DNA from: a bacterium
Lineage (GTDB): Bacteria > Cyanobacteriota > Vampirovibrionia > Gastranaerophilales > Gastranaerophilaceae
Assembly: GCA_017626055.1 (NCBI GenBank)
Contig: JAGAJM010000014.1
Coordinates: forward strand, 62,001-126,000
Length of the DNA: 64,000 nucleotides
Direction of reading: 5' to 3'
How positions within the stretch are numbered: position 1 is the first letter of the stretch; each line of letters begins with the position of its first letter. The position numbers and the translations under genes were made by a program. Of this stretch, positions 44,545 through 53,586 are shown piece by piece. The notes below the pieces were generated by a model. The model worked only from the letters and a program-made list of their open reading frames with translations. It ran no database searches and was not told where the DNA came from.

Positions 44545-45189
44545 ATGAGAAAGTGTAATCTTTTTTATTGCATAATCATTCTATCAATACTGGTATTAAC
44601 CAGTACCACTTGTTATGCAAAAGAAAGGCCTGAAAGTTTTTCAGGACAAGGTTACGTTGGCACACTACCAGATTTAACTAGAGGTTTTGAGCCTAAAGAA
44701 GAGCCAAAACACACACCCGAAATGATTCCGTCAAAGAGTTTTAATTCAGAAAACGAAATAAAACCTACCCCAAGAGATAACCCTACATTTGTAAATATAA
44801 TTCTAAAAAGCGAAAAAACTTCTCAATACATAAATGATATTAATGAGTTTATTCCAATGCTTGAAAGTATATACGATATGATTGAAAACAATAGCAATGT
44901 CCAAGTTTTCAATGCAAAAGTTTATTACTTCAATAAAAGTGCAGAATATTTAAGGGAAAAATATGGCAAAAAACCAGAAAGCCAATTTGTTTCATTCAAG
45001 CGCCTAATGGAATTGAGCACTCATGCAAAATCAATCGCTCTTTTACGTGCAGAAGCAGAAAAATACAACCCATATCTTGCATATGGAAGTGAAGGATATA
45101 TTTATAATCCAAACAATATTACCGAACAACTTGGTTATTTAAAAACAGAAATTGAGCAAACCATTTTTATTCTAAAAGAATCAAATTAA
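44545..45189 (+). CDS. Exported protein of unknown function
   Basis: A 214-residue protein with a signal peptide (CIIILSILVLTSTTCYA). Residues 25-75 are Pro/Glu/Lys rich and disordered; from about 85 to 205 it is helical (YINDINEFIPMLESIYDMIENN, FKRLMELSTHAKSIALLRAEAEKY). TATAAT at 44533-44538 ends 6 bases before the ATG and no SD is present (leaderless type). It sits between the CpxP-like gene and the LptF/G-type permease, all on the plus strand, so a shared envelope role is possible. Confidence 0.6.
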   Translation: MRKCNLFYCIIILSILVLTSTTCYAKERPESFSGQGYVGTLPDLTRGFEPKEEPKHTPEMIPSKSFNSENEIKPTPRDNPTFVNIILKSEKTSQYINDINEFIPMLESIYDMIENNSNVQVFNAKVYYFNKSAEYLREKYGKKPESQFVSFKRLMELSTHAKSIALLRAEAEKYNPYLAYGSEGYIYNPNNITEQLGYLKTEIEQTIFILKESN

Positions 45190-45193
45190 TTAT

Positions 45194-45222
45194 TTGATTA
45201 AAACTTTTTTTTAGATTAAAAT
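45194..45222 (+). promoter_or_regulatory. Promoter of the LptF/G-type gene, leaderless spacing
   Basis: TTGATT (45194-45199), a 17-base spacer and TAAAAT (45217-45222), then exactly 6 bases to the ATG at 45229. No SD. This is the clearest leaderless promoter in the window. Confidence 0.72.
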
Positions 45223-45228
45223 CGAATT

Positions 45229-46365
45229 ATGCTTAAAACGTTTATTGAGAATATAAAAGAGAAATATAATAACACAAAAATTTTAGATAAATATATCTTA
45301 AAACAAGTAGTTCAATTATTTATAATGGGTGTATTTATCTTTACTACAATTATTTTTGCATCAGATACTTTTATCACTCTAATTAAACAAATTGCAAAAT
45401 TTGGTATTCCGTTTAAAGTTGCATTTATCATAATTCTTTTGAACTTACCTGCGGTTATTGTTATGACAATCCCAATGGGTGTACTACTTTCAACAGTAAT
45501 GACATTAAACAGACTTAGCTTATCTTCAGAAATTACTGTAATGAGAGCTTGCGGAATTGGTTTAAACAGAATTGCAAAACCTATCTTTATTTTTGCAATT
45601 GTAATGGCATTATCAAGTTTTTTCATTAACGAAACACTTGTCCCTATCATGAACGCAAAATCAAAAGACCTTGCTCTTTGGGCTCTTGGTCAAAAAAATA
45701 TTCCAGATGGTAAAAAGAATTTTGTATTCAAAGAAATCTCTGACAACGGACACCTAAAAAGATTATTCTACGTTGGCTCTTGTGAAAAAAGAACACTACA
45801 CAACGTAACAGTTCTTGATAATTCAAAAGATGGTACAATCCAAGTTTTACAAGCCAGAGAAGGTAAAACTTCTCCAAAAGGTTGGGAATTTGAAAAAGGT
45901 GCGACTTATACAATGGCAAACGATGGTGAAGTATTAAATACAACTCTATTCGACACTTCACTTGTACAATTTGGAGTAGATTTATCAAAAGAAAAAAATA
46001 AAAATATTGAAAAAGAAATGAATTTTATAGGACTTTTAAAACATCTTACAAAGTCTGATATTGATAGTAAAAATCGTCGAGTTTATACAATCGCTTTATT
46101 TGACAAAATCGCACTACCAATCACAACTTTGGTATTTGTGTTGTTAGGTGTACCACTTGCAATTACACCTCCAAGAGTAAGATATAATAGAGGATTTTTA
46201 TTTAGCGTTTTAATTATTTTCGCATATTACCTAATAAGAGCATTATCTCTTTCTTTTGGAGAAGCTGGCTCACTTACACCATTTATCGCAGCTTGGTTGC
46301 CAAATATCATCCTTACAGTATGGGGTACATGGTTATACTATAAAAAAGTTTATACAATTTGCTAA
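45229..46365 (+). CDS. LptF/LptG family lipopolysaccharide export permease
   Basis: A 378-residue YjgP/YjgQ (LptF/LptG) permease of the ABC machine that pulls LPS from the inner membrane. DKYILKQVVQLFIMGVFIFTTII begins the family pattern; transmembrane helices cluster at about 20-125 and 280-375, separated by a periplasmic beta-jellyroll (about 135-265). NLPAVIVMTIPMGVLLSTVM and NRLSLSSEITVMRACG are typical. A single family gene is present here; cyanobacterial-type systems often use one. It implies an outer membrane with LPS or a related glycolipid. Confidence 0.9.
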   Translation: MLKTFIENIKEKYNNTKILDKYILKQVVQLFIMGVFIFTTIIFASDTFITLIKQIAKFGIPFKVAFIIILLNLPAVIVMTIPMGVLLSTVMTLNRLSLSSEITVMRACGIGLNRIAKPIFIFAIVMALSSFFINETLVPIMNAKSKDLALWALGQKNIPDGKKNFVFKEISDNGHLKRLFYVGSCEKRTLHNVTVLDNSKDGTIQVLQAREGKTSPKGWEFEKGATYTMANDGEVLNTTLFDTSLVQFGVDLSKEKNKNIEKEMNFIGLLKHLTKSDIDSKNRRVYTIALFDKIALPITTLVFVLLGVPLAITPPRVRYNRGFLFSVLIIFAYYLIRALSLSFGEAGSLTPFIAAWLPNIILTVWGTWLYYKKVYTIC

Positions 46366-46418
46366 AAATCATACTTTTAATGGTAAAAAAATATATTTTC
46401 ATGTTTTAAAATGGAAGT

Positions 46419-47114
46419 ATGGATGGTAGAAATAAAAATGAAATAATTGGGAATATATTCAGTCAGAAATATAATTTTTCTGCTGTAAATCCGTTTAGTG
46501 GAGATTTCAACCCTGTAAATGCTCCACAATCAGATACTGTCCAAAATACTACCAATCCTATTAAACGTCTTAATGGTTATGATTCTACTATCCTAAACAA
46601 AACCAAATTTGACGAAGCCGAAACTGAAGACTTAAGCATTGAATACAGAATAAAAGAAAAAGAGTCTATTATTAAAGATCTAGATTCAAAAATTAAAGTT
46701 GCAGATAACTATGGAACTCAAAACGAAGCACTTGGACTAAAAGCAAAACGTCAAAGGGTTATGGAAGAATTAAGCACTTTGAGAAAACAACAAATGTATG
46801 GTGGACGAGTTTTGGGCGAGAAAAAACAACTTTCACATAAATCTTTCAAAGAAAAAATGCCTGTAATTTATAAAATACAAGACTTTGTTTCTCGTCATAT
46901 TTTAGCTAGAGTTTCTAAAAAAATAAATTCAGTCGTAACGTTATCAGATTCACTAGAACAACTTTCAGAAATCAGCAAAAGCGTTGATGAACTAATTGAC
47001 ATCAATGTTCCTTATGGTGAAAAAGTACAGAATTATGAAAAATTAACTGAATATTTAAATCAAGCAAACGTAATTCATTCAAAAATTTCTAAAACATTAG
47101 GAAAAACAGTTTAA
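46419..47114 (+). CDS. Soluble coiled-coil protein with disordered N-terminus
   Basis: A 231-residue protein of unknown function. The first 60 residues are Asn/Pro/Ser rich (KYNFSAVNPFSGDFNPVNAP), followed by a coiled coil (EYRIKEKESIIKDLDSKIK ... KAKRQRVMEELSTLRKQQM) and a C-terminal helical part. No membrane segment. TAAAAT at 46407-46412 ends 6 bases before the ATG. The 3' end overlaps the convergent HExxH gene by 18 bases. The NF-x-A style N-terminus resembles that of other proteins in this window. Confidence 0.6.
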   Translation: MDGRNKNEIIGNIFSQKYNFSAVNPFSGDFNPVNAPQSDTVQNTTNPIKRLNGYDSTILNKTKFDEAETEDLSIEYRIKEKESIIKDLDSKIKVADNYGTQNEALGLKAKRQRVMEELSTLRKQQMYGGRVLGEKKQLSHKSFKEKMPVIYKIQDFVSRHILARVSKKINSVVTLSDSLEQLSEISKSVDELIDINVPYGEKVQNYEKLTEYLNQANVIHSKISKTLGKTV

Positions 47115-48002
47115 TTTCCCTTCTGCAATTTTATCCCTAACTTTGTTTGCCAAATACATTCCACCACCTACAAATAATGGGTATAAAATATATCCAATGG
47201 CTGAATTTAGATTGGTTTTTGTAATTTTTGGCATATGAGCTTTTGGCACAAATTCTTTTGCCAATTTTTGACCATTTATATTTGCCAAACATTCTTCCAG
47301 AGTTGACGGCAATAAATATGCACCCAAAATTAATCCACTATTTTTCTTAACAGATTGAACAAATTTTTCTCTGTTGCTGGCATGCTCTAAATCTTCTTTC
47401 GATTTAGGATTTGTTAAAAGAGCAGTTAGCATTACAGTTGAGAAAAGTATATTTTTAAAACGTTTATTACGCCACAAACTACTCATCGACTGAGCTAAAT
47501 ACTTGTTTGAATAATCAATAGCATGACCAAATTCGTGAAATAAATAAGTAGGTTTTTTCTCCATGTTAACAACAACTGCACCTTTTTTAACCCAATAAAA
47601 AGCATTTGTGCCCTCTAAAACTTGATTGTGACTTATTAAATTATCTTTCATCACGATTCTCTTCATATACTTGTTGTACAATCTTGAGATAAAATTCTTT
47701 GATGAAGCTATTTTATTGTCATAATGTTGCTCAAGAGATTTTAGACTATTCTCAAGGATTTCTACTTGTTCAGGATTTGATGCATCTAAAATTGAATACC
47801 CTTTTGATTTAAACTTACTTTCAAACAAATCCTGCCCAGCTTGTTTATACACAGCAACTTGTTCTGCGTTTAACGGGGTATCTAAAAATCTTGTAATAGT
47901 CGCGCGCCTGATTTTATTACAAACTATTGGTGTTAACTTATAAACACCATAACCACTTAAAAGACCCGCAGCAGCATTAATAGTATTGTTTTTCTTTTCC
48001 AT
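47097..48002 (-). CDS. Membrane protein with HExxH metallopeptidase motif
   Basis: A 301-residue protein. The zinc motif is LFHEFGHAIDYSN near residue 160, and a possible third ligand is in TLEECLANI about 80 residues later, a gluzincin-like arrangement. Hydrophobic segments flank the motif (FSTVMLTALLTN near 195 and GYILYPLFVGGGMYLANKV near the C-terminus), so it is probably membrane bound. The start is at 48002, 6 bases after AGGG; a start at 48050 would lie in a non-matching lead. Substrate unknown. It may instead be a structural protein with a degenerate site. Confidence 0.65.
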   Translation of the reverse strand: MEKKNNTINAAAGLLSGYGVYKLTPIVCNKIRRATITRFLDTPLNAEQVAVYKQAGQDLFESKFKSKGYSILDASNPEQVEILENSLKSLEQHYDNKIASSKNFISRLYNKYMKRIVMKDNLISHNQVLEGTNAFYWVKKGAVVVNMEKKPTYLFHEFGHAIDYSNKYLAQSMSSLWRNKRFKNILFSTVMLTALLTNPKSKEDLEHASNREKFVQSVKKNSGLILGAYLLPSTLEECLANINGQKLAKEFVPKAHMPKITKTNLNSAIGYILYPLFVGGGMYLANKVRDKIAEGKLNCFS

Positions 48003-48066
48003 ATGAATCCCTACAAGTGTATTAAAAACCAAACATAAAAATTTTTCCACTAATATTTAATTTTAC

Positions 48067-48095
48067 TTGATTGTAGGCTATGTTTGTCATAAAAT
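48067..48095 (+). promoter_or_regulatory. gatA promoter
   Basis: TTGATT (48067-48072), a 17-base spacer and TAAAAT (48090-48095), 31 bases before the gatA ATG, which has its own SD AAGGAG. It contrasts with the leaderless promoters by having a normal leader. Confidence 0.65.
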
Positions 48096-48126
48096 TTTTA
48101 CAGAGGATTAGCTTTAAGGAGATATT

Positions 48127-49590
48127 ATGAACGAGCTATTGAAAAAGTCCGCAACTGAGCAAAGCAAAGCTCTTAAAAATAAAGAAGTTTCAGCTTTAGA
48201 ATTAACTCAAGCGGCATTTGAAAGAATAAATTCACTTGAGGGCAAATTAGGTGCTTTCAATTCATTAACACAAGATACTGCTATTGAAACAGCTAAAAAA
48301 GTTGACGAAAAAATCGCAAAAGGCGAAGAATTACCTCTTTTAGCAGGTATCCCTCTTGCGTTAAAAGATAATATGAACTTGATTGGTTCTAGAACAACTG
48401 CATCAAGTAAAATCTTGGAAAACTTTGTTTCTCCATACAACGCAACAGTTACAGAAAAATTATTAAATAACTTAGTTCCAATCGTTGGTAAAGCAAACTT
48501 AGATGAATTTGCAATGGGTTCATCAAATGAAAACTCAGCATTCAACAAAGTTCACAACCCTTGGGATTTGAATAAAGTTCCTGGTGGCTCATCAGGCGGT
48601 TCTGCAGCAGCAGTTGCAGCTTGTGAATCAACTCTTGCACTAGGTTCTGATACTGGCGGTTCAATCCGTCTTCCTGCAAGTTTTTGCGGTATTGTTGGTA
48701 TGAAACCTACTTATGGTAGAGTTTCACGTTATGGTTTAATTGCATTCGCTTCATCTTTAGACCAAATCGGACCATTCGCAAGAACTGTTGAAGATGCTGC
48801 AAACCTACTTGAAGTAATCTCAGGCTATGATGCTAAAGATTCAACTTCATTAAATTTACCAGTTGAACATTACGCTCAAAACTTGGGTGATGATATTAGA
48901 GGTAAAAAAGTCGGTGTTATTAAAGAACTTATGTCAGAAGGCTTAGCTCCAGAAGTACAACAAGCTCTTCAAAACGCTATTGAAACTTACAAAAAATTAG
49001 GTTGCGAAATCGTTGAAATTTCATTAGACAAATTGAAATACTCTATCGGAATTTACTACATTTTAGCAACTGCTGAATGTTCATCAAACTTAGCTAGATT
49101 TGATGGTGTTAAATATGGTTATAGAACATCAAATCCAGAAAACTTGATGGAAATGTACACAAAATCAAGAGCTGAAGGCTTTGGGCCAGAAGTTAAACGT
49201 CGTATAATGCTTGGAACATATGCATTATCTTCAGGTTATTATGATGCATACTACAAAAAAGCTCAACAATTAAGAGCGTTAGTAACTGAAGAATTTGTTG
49301 AAGCATTCAAAAAAGTTGACGTATTGATTTCACCAACTTGCCCTAACACAGCATTTGAAATGGGTGCAAAATCATCTGATCCACTTGCAATGTACTTAAC
49401 AGACATCGCAACAATCAGTTGTAACTTGGCAGGTTTACCAGGTATTAGTGTTCCTGCTGGTTTTGATAACTCTGGTATGCCAATCGGCTTACAAATTCTT
49501 GCACCACAACTTCAAGAAACTAAATTGCTTAACTTTGCATATAAATTTGAACAAGCAAACGATTTTTATAAAAAGTTGGCAAATATATAA
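48127..49590 (+). CDS. gatA: Aspartyl/glutamyl-tRNA amidotransferase subunit A
   Basis: Amidase subunit that releases ammonia from glutamine for the conversion of mischarged Glu-tRNA-Gln (or Asp-tRNA-Asn). The 487-residue protein has the amidase-signature catalytic triad: Lys in ALKDNM, cis-Ser in PGGSSGGSAAAVAA and the nucleophile Ser in GSDTGGSIRLPASFCG. Its presence implies the organism lacks GlnRS or AsnRS. gatB and gatC are not adjacent. SD AAGGAG precedes the ATG, and a strong terminator follows. Confidence 0.96.
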   Translation: MNELLKKSATEQSKALKNKEVSALELTQAAFERINSLEGKLGAFNSLTQDTAIETAKKVDEKIAKGEELPLLAGIPLALKDNMNLIGSRTTASSKILENFVSPYNATVTEKLLNNLVPIVGKANLDEFAMGSSNENSAFNKVHNPWDLNKVPGGSSGGSAAAVAACESTLALGSDTGGSIRLPASFCGIVGMKPTYGRVSRYGLIAFASSLDQIGPFARTVEDAANLLEVISGYDAKDSTSLNLPVEHYAQNLGDDIRGKKVGVIKELMSEGLAPEVQQALQNAIETYKKLGCEIVEISLDKLKYSIGIYYILATAECSSNLARFDGVKYGYRTSNPENLMEMYTKSRAEGFGPEVKRRIMLGTYALSSGYYDAYYKKAQQLRALVTEEFVEAFKKVDVLISPTCPNTAFEMGAKSSDPLAMYLTDIATISCNLAGLPGISVPAGFDNSGMPIGLQILAPQLQETKLLNFAYKFEQANDFYKKLANI

Positions 49591-49605
49591 TAAACTATTA
49601 AATAG

Positions 49606-49639
49606 AAAGCGACCGCTTAATCAAAGCGGTCGCTTTTTT
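49606..49639 (+). terminator. Terminator of gatA
   Basis: Arms AAGCGACCGCTT and AAGCGGTCGCTT around AATCA, followed by T residues. Confidence 0.92.
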
Positions 49640-49657
49640 AAACCTCAAAATATTTCC

Positions 49658-49795
49658 TTATAAAAAACTTTCCAATTCTATTTGATAATTAGCTTGCAAA
49701 TCATCAATAAAATTTGATGCAAAAGCCTTGTTCAACGATATCACAAGTAAATTTATAAATAACAAAATACCTAATATTAGCAAAATCTTTTTCAT
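49658..49795 (-). CDS. 45-residue exported peptide
   Basis: A short minus-strand gene with GGGAGAG 4 bases before the ATG. The first 26 residues are a good signal peptide (MKKILLILGILLF ... LNKAFA) and the mature peptide would be about 19 residues, acidic and amphipathic (starting SNFIDDLQ). It lies alone between gatA and the Mini-RNase III gene, diverging from the latter. The SD and signal peptide together argue for a real gene; no family can be named. Confidence 0.5.
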   Translation of the reverse strand: MKKILLILGILLFINLLVISLNKAFASNFIDDLQANYQIELESFL

Positions 49796-49885
49796 AATCT
49801 CTCCCGATGGTTTTACCATAATAAATCGAATTCAACAATTTTAAATCCTCTTTTTAGTCGAAAGATTTTGTAGTAAAATCAAAAT

Positions 49886-50251
49886 ATGGAAGAAATGAAT
49901 TTAAGAAATTATGCATATTTAGGTGATGCAGTTTGGGAATTATACATTCGAGAAAAAACTGTAAAAGCCACTAACAACGCTAAAAAACTTCACCAAATTA
50001 CAACCAACTTGGTAAAAACATCTTGCCAATGTGAACTTTTGCATTTTCTAGAACCAAATTTAACAGAAGAAGAATTGGAACTAACCCGCAGAGCAAGAAA
50101 CTTACCAATCCCTGTTGGCAGACGCAACATGCAAACCGAATATCGTCAAGCAACAGCATTTGAAGCTCTTATTGGTTGGTGGCACGAAAACAAGAAAGAA
50201 AGATTAAACGAAATCTTGAATATCTTAGAACCTGAATTGAAATTTGACTAA
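49886..50251 (+). CDS. mrnC: Mini-ribonuclease III
   Basis: A 121-residue RNase III catalytic domain without a dsRNA-binding domain. AYLGDAVWELYIRE at the N-terminus holds the first catalytic Asp and Glu-type ligands, RRNMQTEYRQATAFEALIGWWHE near residues 88-110 is the second signature. In Bacillus it matures 23S rRNA, and similar enzymes are common in cyanobacteria. TAAAAT at 49874-49879 ends 6 bases before the ATG with no SD (leaderless type). Confidence 0.92.
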   Translation: MEEMNLRNYAYLGDAVWELYIREKTVKATNNAKKLHQITTNLVKTSCQCELLHFLEPNLTEEELELTRRARNLPIPVGRRNMQTEYRQATAFEALIGWWHENKKERLNEILNILEPELKFD

Positions 50252-50252
50252 T

Positions 50253-50283
50253 AAAAAAGACCTCCGTTACAGAGGTCTTTTTT
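50253..50283 (+). terminator. Terminator of mrnC
   Basis: Arms AAAGACCTC and GAGGTCTTT around CGTTACA, followed by T residues. Confidence 0.88.
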
Positions 50284-50320
50284 ACATCTCGAGTTTAATT
50301 AATTATTGCCTTAATTTATA

Positions 50321-51256
50321 TTAGTAATCTTTTTTGTCCATTGCTTCTACATACATTGCTCTTAATCTTTTATCTTCAACAGCTTCAACTGAGAAATCAA
50401 CATAATGGTCATCAGTTGAGTATTGACCGATTAAATTTCTCAATAGAATAGAATTTGCACCTAAGTAACCTTTTGCAACCTTACCAGTTTCAACAAATTC
50501 TGAAGAGCCTTTTCTTTTTGCAACGTTTAACGTATCTCCATTTGTAGTAACAAATGCTCTAGATTTAAGTTTGCAATCTAGAATTGAACCAGCTTTTTCA
50601 TCAAATTCATTTTCGTATTCTTCAACGAATAAGCCTTTTGGTGAGTTAAGAGTTACACCATCTTTTGTTGTGATTGTGAAATTCGCAGATGGAACTCTTA
50701 AAACTCTTTTACCATAACTCTCGTGGTTACCTTTATAATCTTGAATTTCTGTATCATAAACTAAGATTTTTTTAGAAGATTCCAAAACGTTGATATCACC
50801 GATTTCTCTAGTACCATATTCCCATTCACGAGTACCTTCATAGTGAATGATATTTCTTCGAGCTAGAGAATCACGCCAAATAGGGTCAACACCTGGAATA
50901 TCCCAGTTATCGAAATTGTTATTTAAAGTATCTAATGGCATTGGACGTTCCCAAGCATACCACCATTTAATAATAGTATCAGCTGGGTGATGACAATGAG
51001 TTGTATCAACATAACCCTCGCCACCCCATGCTTTAGCATCAGCATAAACAAATTCTTCACAACTAGTTAGCAATGGAGTTGTTGCAACAGGTGCCAAAAA
51101 CATTGATGCGATAGCGAAATCTCTAGCAATTTTTAATGCTTTATTATCTTCTTTTTTACCTACAAATGTCACATCTGACATATTTGCAGTTTTGTTTTCA
51201 AAATTAACTTTATTTGGGGTTGAAATATTATAATTTCTTATTGAATTTACTTGCAT
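50321..51256 (-). CDS. Lipoprotein-like protein with an N-terminal extension
   Basis: A 311-residue protein of unknown function. The first ~40 residues are polar and Asn-rich and end in DVTFVGKK; a basic stretch (ALKIARD) and a hydrophobic segment (FAIASMFLAPVATTPL) follow, ending in LLTSC near residue 65, which looks like a lipobox. The mature-like part is beta-rich with HCHHPADTIIKWWYAWERP and a repeated VxxSPKGLFVEEY style. SD AGGAGG precedes the ATG. A lipoprotein signal that is not at the N-terminus is odd; either the start is correct and the tag is removed, or the Cys has another role. Confidence 0.65.
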   Translation of the reverse strand: MQVNSIRNYNISTPNKVNFENKTANMSDVTFVGKKEDNKALKIARDFAIASMFLAPVATTPLLTSCEEFVYADAKAWGGEGYVDTTHCHHPADTIIKWWYAWERPMPLDTLNNNFDNWDIPGVDPIWRDSLARRNIIHYEGTREWEYGTREIGDINVLESSKKILVYDTEIQDYKGNHESYGKRVLRVPSANFTITTKDGVTLNSPKGLFVEEYENEFDEKAGSILDCKLKSRAFVTTNGDTLNVAKRKGSSEFVETGKVAKGYLGANSILLRNLIGQYSTDDHYVDFSVEAVEDKRLRAMYVEAMDKKDY

Positions 51257-51335
51257 GATTGCCTCCTGATTATAATCATATCATTATAAAACCGAACATA
51301 AATTAACTTGCTAGTATATTTAAAATTTATTTACA

Positions 51336-51373
51336 AAAAAAGACCCTTGTTAAATAAACAAAGGTCTTTTTTC
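51336..51373 (-). terminator. Terminator of recA
   Basis: Arms AAAAAGACCCTTGTT and AACAAAGGTCTTTTT with a small bulge around TAAATA; read on the minus strand the U-rich tail follows, 20 bases after the recA stop. Confidence 0.8.
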
Positions 51374-51392
51374 ATAAATTTTTTTAATTGCT

Positions 51393-52412
51393 TTATGCTT
51401 GAGCTAATTTTTCACGAACAAGTTTTTCAACTTCTGCTAAAACTTCTGGATTTTGTTCTAAGAATTCTTTAGCCTTTTCTCTACCCTGACCAAGTTTTTC
51501 ATCGTTATAACTAAACCAAGCACCAGCTTTTTTAACTATATCAAGATTTACTGCAACATCTAAAATATTACCAACTTTTGAAATACCTTGACCAAAGATA
51601 ATATCAAATTCTGCAGTTCTAAATGGAGGAGCAACTTTGTTTTTCAAAACTCTAACTCTTACGTGGTTACCGATTTCACCTTCATCACCTTTAAGAGTTT
51701 CTGTACGTTTAATCTCCATACGAACAGATGCATAATATTTCAAAGCATTACCACCAGTTGTAGTTTCTGGGTTACCATACATAACACCTATTTTCATTCT
51801 TAATTGGTTGATAAAAATAACAGTTGTATTTGTTTTACCAATAATACCTGTTAGTTTTCTCAAGGCTTTAGACATCAAACGAGCTTGTAGCCCCATTTGT
51901 TGATCTTCCATAGAGCCTTCGATTTCAGCTTTTGGAACAAGAGCCGCAACAGAGTCCACAACAACAATATCAACTGCGCCAGAACGAACAAGTTCTTCGG
52001 TAATATCTAGAGCTTGTTCCCCAGTATCAGGTTGAGAAATTAACAAATCATCAACTTGAACACCAAGATTTCTTGCATATTCAGGATCTAAAGCATGCTC
52101 AGCATCAACGAATGCCGCAATGCCACCTTTTTTCTGACATTCAGCAACAATGTGTTGCGCCAAAGTTGTTTTACCAGAAGATTCTGGACCATAGATTTCA
52201 ATAATACGGCCACGTGGAATACCACCAATACCTAGCGCAACATCCAATGATAATGCACCAGTAGGGATAGCATCAACATTAACGGTAGTTTTATCACCCA
52301 ACTTCATAATTGAGCCTTTACCAAAATCTTTTTCAATTTTTTCAATAGCTAATTTAAGTGCTTTGCTTCTTTCTTCACTAATATTTGTAGCCGGTGATTC
52401 TTTCACTGCCAT
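51393..52412 (-). CDS. recA: Recombinase A
   Basis: DNA-strand exchange and SOS co-protease. The 339-residue protein has Walker [12 protein letters not shown], Walker [37 protein letters not shown] (L2) and the acidic C-terminal region. SD AGAGGAT precedes the ATG. The MerR-like coiled-coil gene lies 55 bases upstream on the same strand. No LexA box was identified by eye. Confidence 0.97.
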   Translation of the reverse strand: MAVKESPATNISEERSKALKLAIEKIEKDFGKGSIMKLGDKTTVNVDAIPTGALSLDVALGIGGIPRGRIIEIYGPESSGKTTLAQHIVAECQKKGGIAAFVDAEHALDPEYARNLGVQVDDLLISQPDTGEQALDITEELVRSGAVDIVVVDSVAALVPKAEIEGSMEDQQMGLQARLMSKALRKLTGIIGKTNTTVIFINQLRMKIGVMYGNPETTTGGNALKYYASVRMEIKRTETLKGDEGEIGNHVRVRVLKNKVAPPFRTAEFDIIFGQGISKVGNILDVAVNLDIVKKAGAWFSYNDEKLGQGREKAKEFLEQNPEVLAEVEKLVREKLAQA

Positions 52413-52437
52413 GATTATCCTCTTTCTTTATTACAAA

Positions 52438-52468
52438 AAAACAAAGGGCTTAACGCCCTGTTGTTTTT
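52438..52468 (-). terminator. Terminator of the MerR-like gene
   Basis: Arms ACAAAGGGC and GCCCTGTTGT around TTAAC between the MerR-like gene and recA; on the minus strand it precedes T residues. Confidence 0.65.
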
Positions 52469-52995
52469 TATTCCCAAACGTAAACTTCTTTTTTCTTATA
52501 AAATCCTAAAGCAACTGGTTTGTAACTATTTAATTCGTTTTTCAATTGATAAACTTCTTTGTTTAAATCAACAATTTTTTGTTTCAAAGTTTCATTATCA
52601 GTTTTGCAACGAATCAATTCAACAACCACATCATCCATGCCTTCAAGTTTCTCATCGATAACTTTAGCGATTTTGTTGCTTAGTTTTACTTCTAAATCTT
52701 GTAAAGTAGTTAAAATACTTCTAACTGCTGCACTATTATTCTGAACACTTGAAGCGCCTGCCATAGCTGGTACTCTAGCAGCGATAGGGTTAGAAACCAC
52801 ACCCTTAACTTGTGCTTGAACTTTTCTCAAATTTTTCACCTCATCATAAGAAAAATATGTATGACCTTTGGCATTTTTTCTAGGTCTAATTGCAGCCTTT
52901 TTACAAAGATCAACAATCTCTTTGTTATCAGCTTTCAAAATAGATCTAACCTCTTGAGGTGTCAAAGTTCTCTCATTTAATCTGTCTTTTATCAT
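52468..52995 (-). CDS. MerR-like HTH protein with C-terminal coiled coil
   Basis: A 175-residue protein. Residues 8-60 form a MerR-like HTH (LTPQEVRSILKADNKEIVDLCKKAAIRPRKNAKGHTYFSYDEVKNL) with the characteristic RxxxGxxYFSYDEV wing. An Ala/Val-rich linker follows, then a coiled coil (EVKLSNKIAKVIDEKLEGMDDVV ... LIRCKTDNETLKQKIVDLNKEVYQLKNEL). This architecture recalls cyanobacterial and Clostridial chromosome-associated or filament-forming MerR-type proteins, but no named family is certain. SD AAGGGA precedes the ATG. Confidence 0.75.
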   Translation of the reverse strand: MIKDRLNERTLTPQEVRSILKADNKEIVDLCKKAAIRPRKNAKGHTYFSYDEVKNLRKVQAQVKGVVSNPIAARVPAMAGASSVQNNSAAVRSILTTLQDLEVKLSNKIAKVIDEKLEGMDDVVVELIRCKTDNETLKQKIVDLNKEVYQLKNELNSYKPVALGFYKKKEVYVWE

Positions 52996-53147
52996 TCTTA
53001 TCTATCCCTTAAAAACATTCCCATCATCATTCTATTACATTCATATAAAACTAGCAAACAAAAATTATGAAACTTAAAGAAATGTAAAGTGTAATTTTGT
53101 AAAGATTTACCAGTGAAATTTTTACCAACATACGTTATAATATTATT

Positions 53148-53546
53148 ATGAAAAGGATTTTATTACTAAGCCTGTTTTTATTTGCTGGAAACCTTGTAAA
53201 TGCGCAAGTTTCAGATGATTTAATCAACCCAGACAATTACGTAATTCTTGAAAGAAAACGTCCAGAACAAGTTACGCCAGAAAAAACAGAAACACCAAAA
53301 CCTAAGAGTTCTATCAAAATTCATTCTGGGTTAAAAATAAACAAAGAAAAAGACAAACCTTGCGATAGTTGCTATTATTATTACGAACATACATTCAAAG
53401 CAGGTAAATATAGAAAAAATACATATTACGACAGAAAAGCAATGACAAAAGAAGAAAAAGCCGAAAAAATGGAAAAAGTTATGAAACGTGGCGGTCTTTT
53501 TAAAATCAAAGGACTAAAGAATAGAGGGAAAAAAATCTGCAAATAA
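53148..53546 (+). CDS. Exported Lys-rich protein with CxxC motif
   Basis: A 132-residue protein with a signal peptide (RILLLSLFLFAGNLVNA). The mature part is Lys/Glu/Pro rich, then PCDSCYYYYEHTFKAGKYRK, with the CxxC and a tyrosine run, and a basic C-terminal end (KIKGLKNRGKKICK). TATAAT at 53136-53141 ends 6 bases before the ATG and there is no SD. It precedes a related Lys-rich exported gene; both carry a R-K-x-x-E motif followed by ET-x-K-x-K and a GLKI core. Confidence 0.62.
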   Translation: MKRILLLSLFLFAGNLVNAQVSDDLINPDNYVILERKRPEQVTPEKTETPKPKSSIKIHSGLKINKEKDKPCDSCYYYYEHTFKAGKYRKNTYYDRKAMTKEEKAEKMEKVMKRGGLFKIKGLKNRGKKICK

Positions 53547-53586
53547 TCACTAGCAATTTTTATCAACAAAAGTTGTTATTATATAT

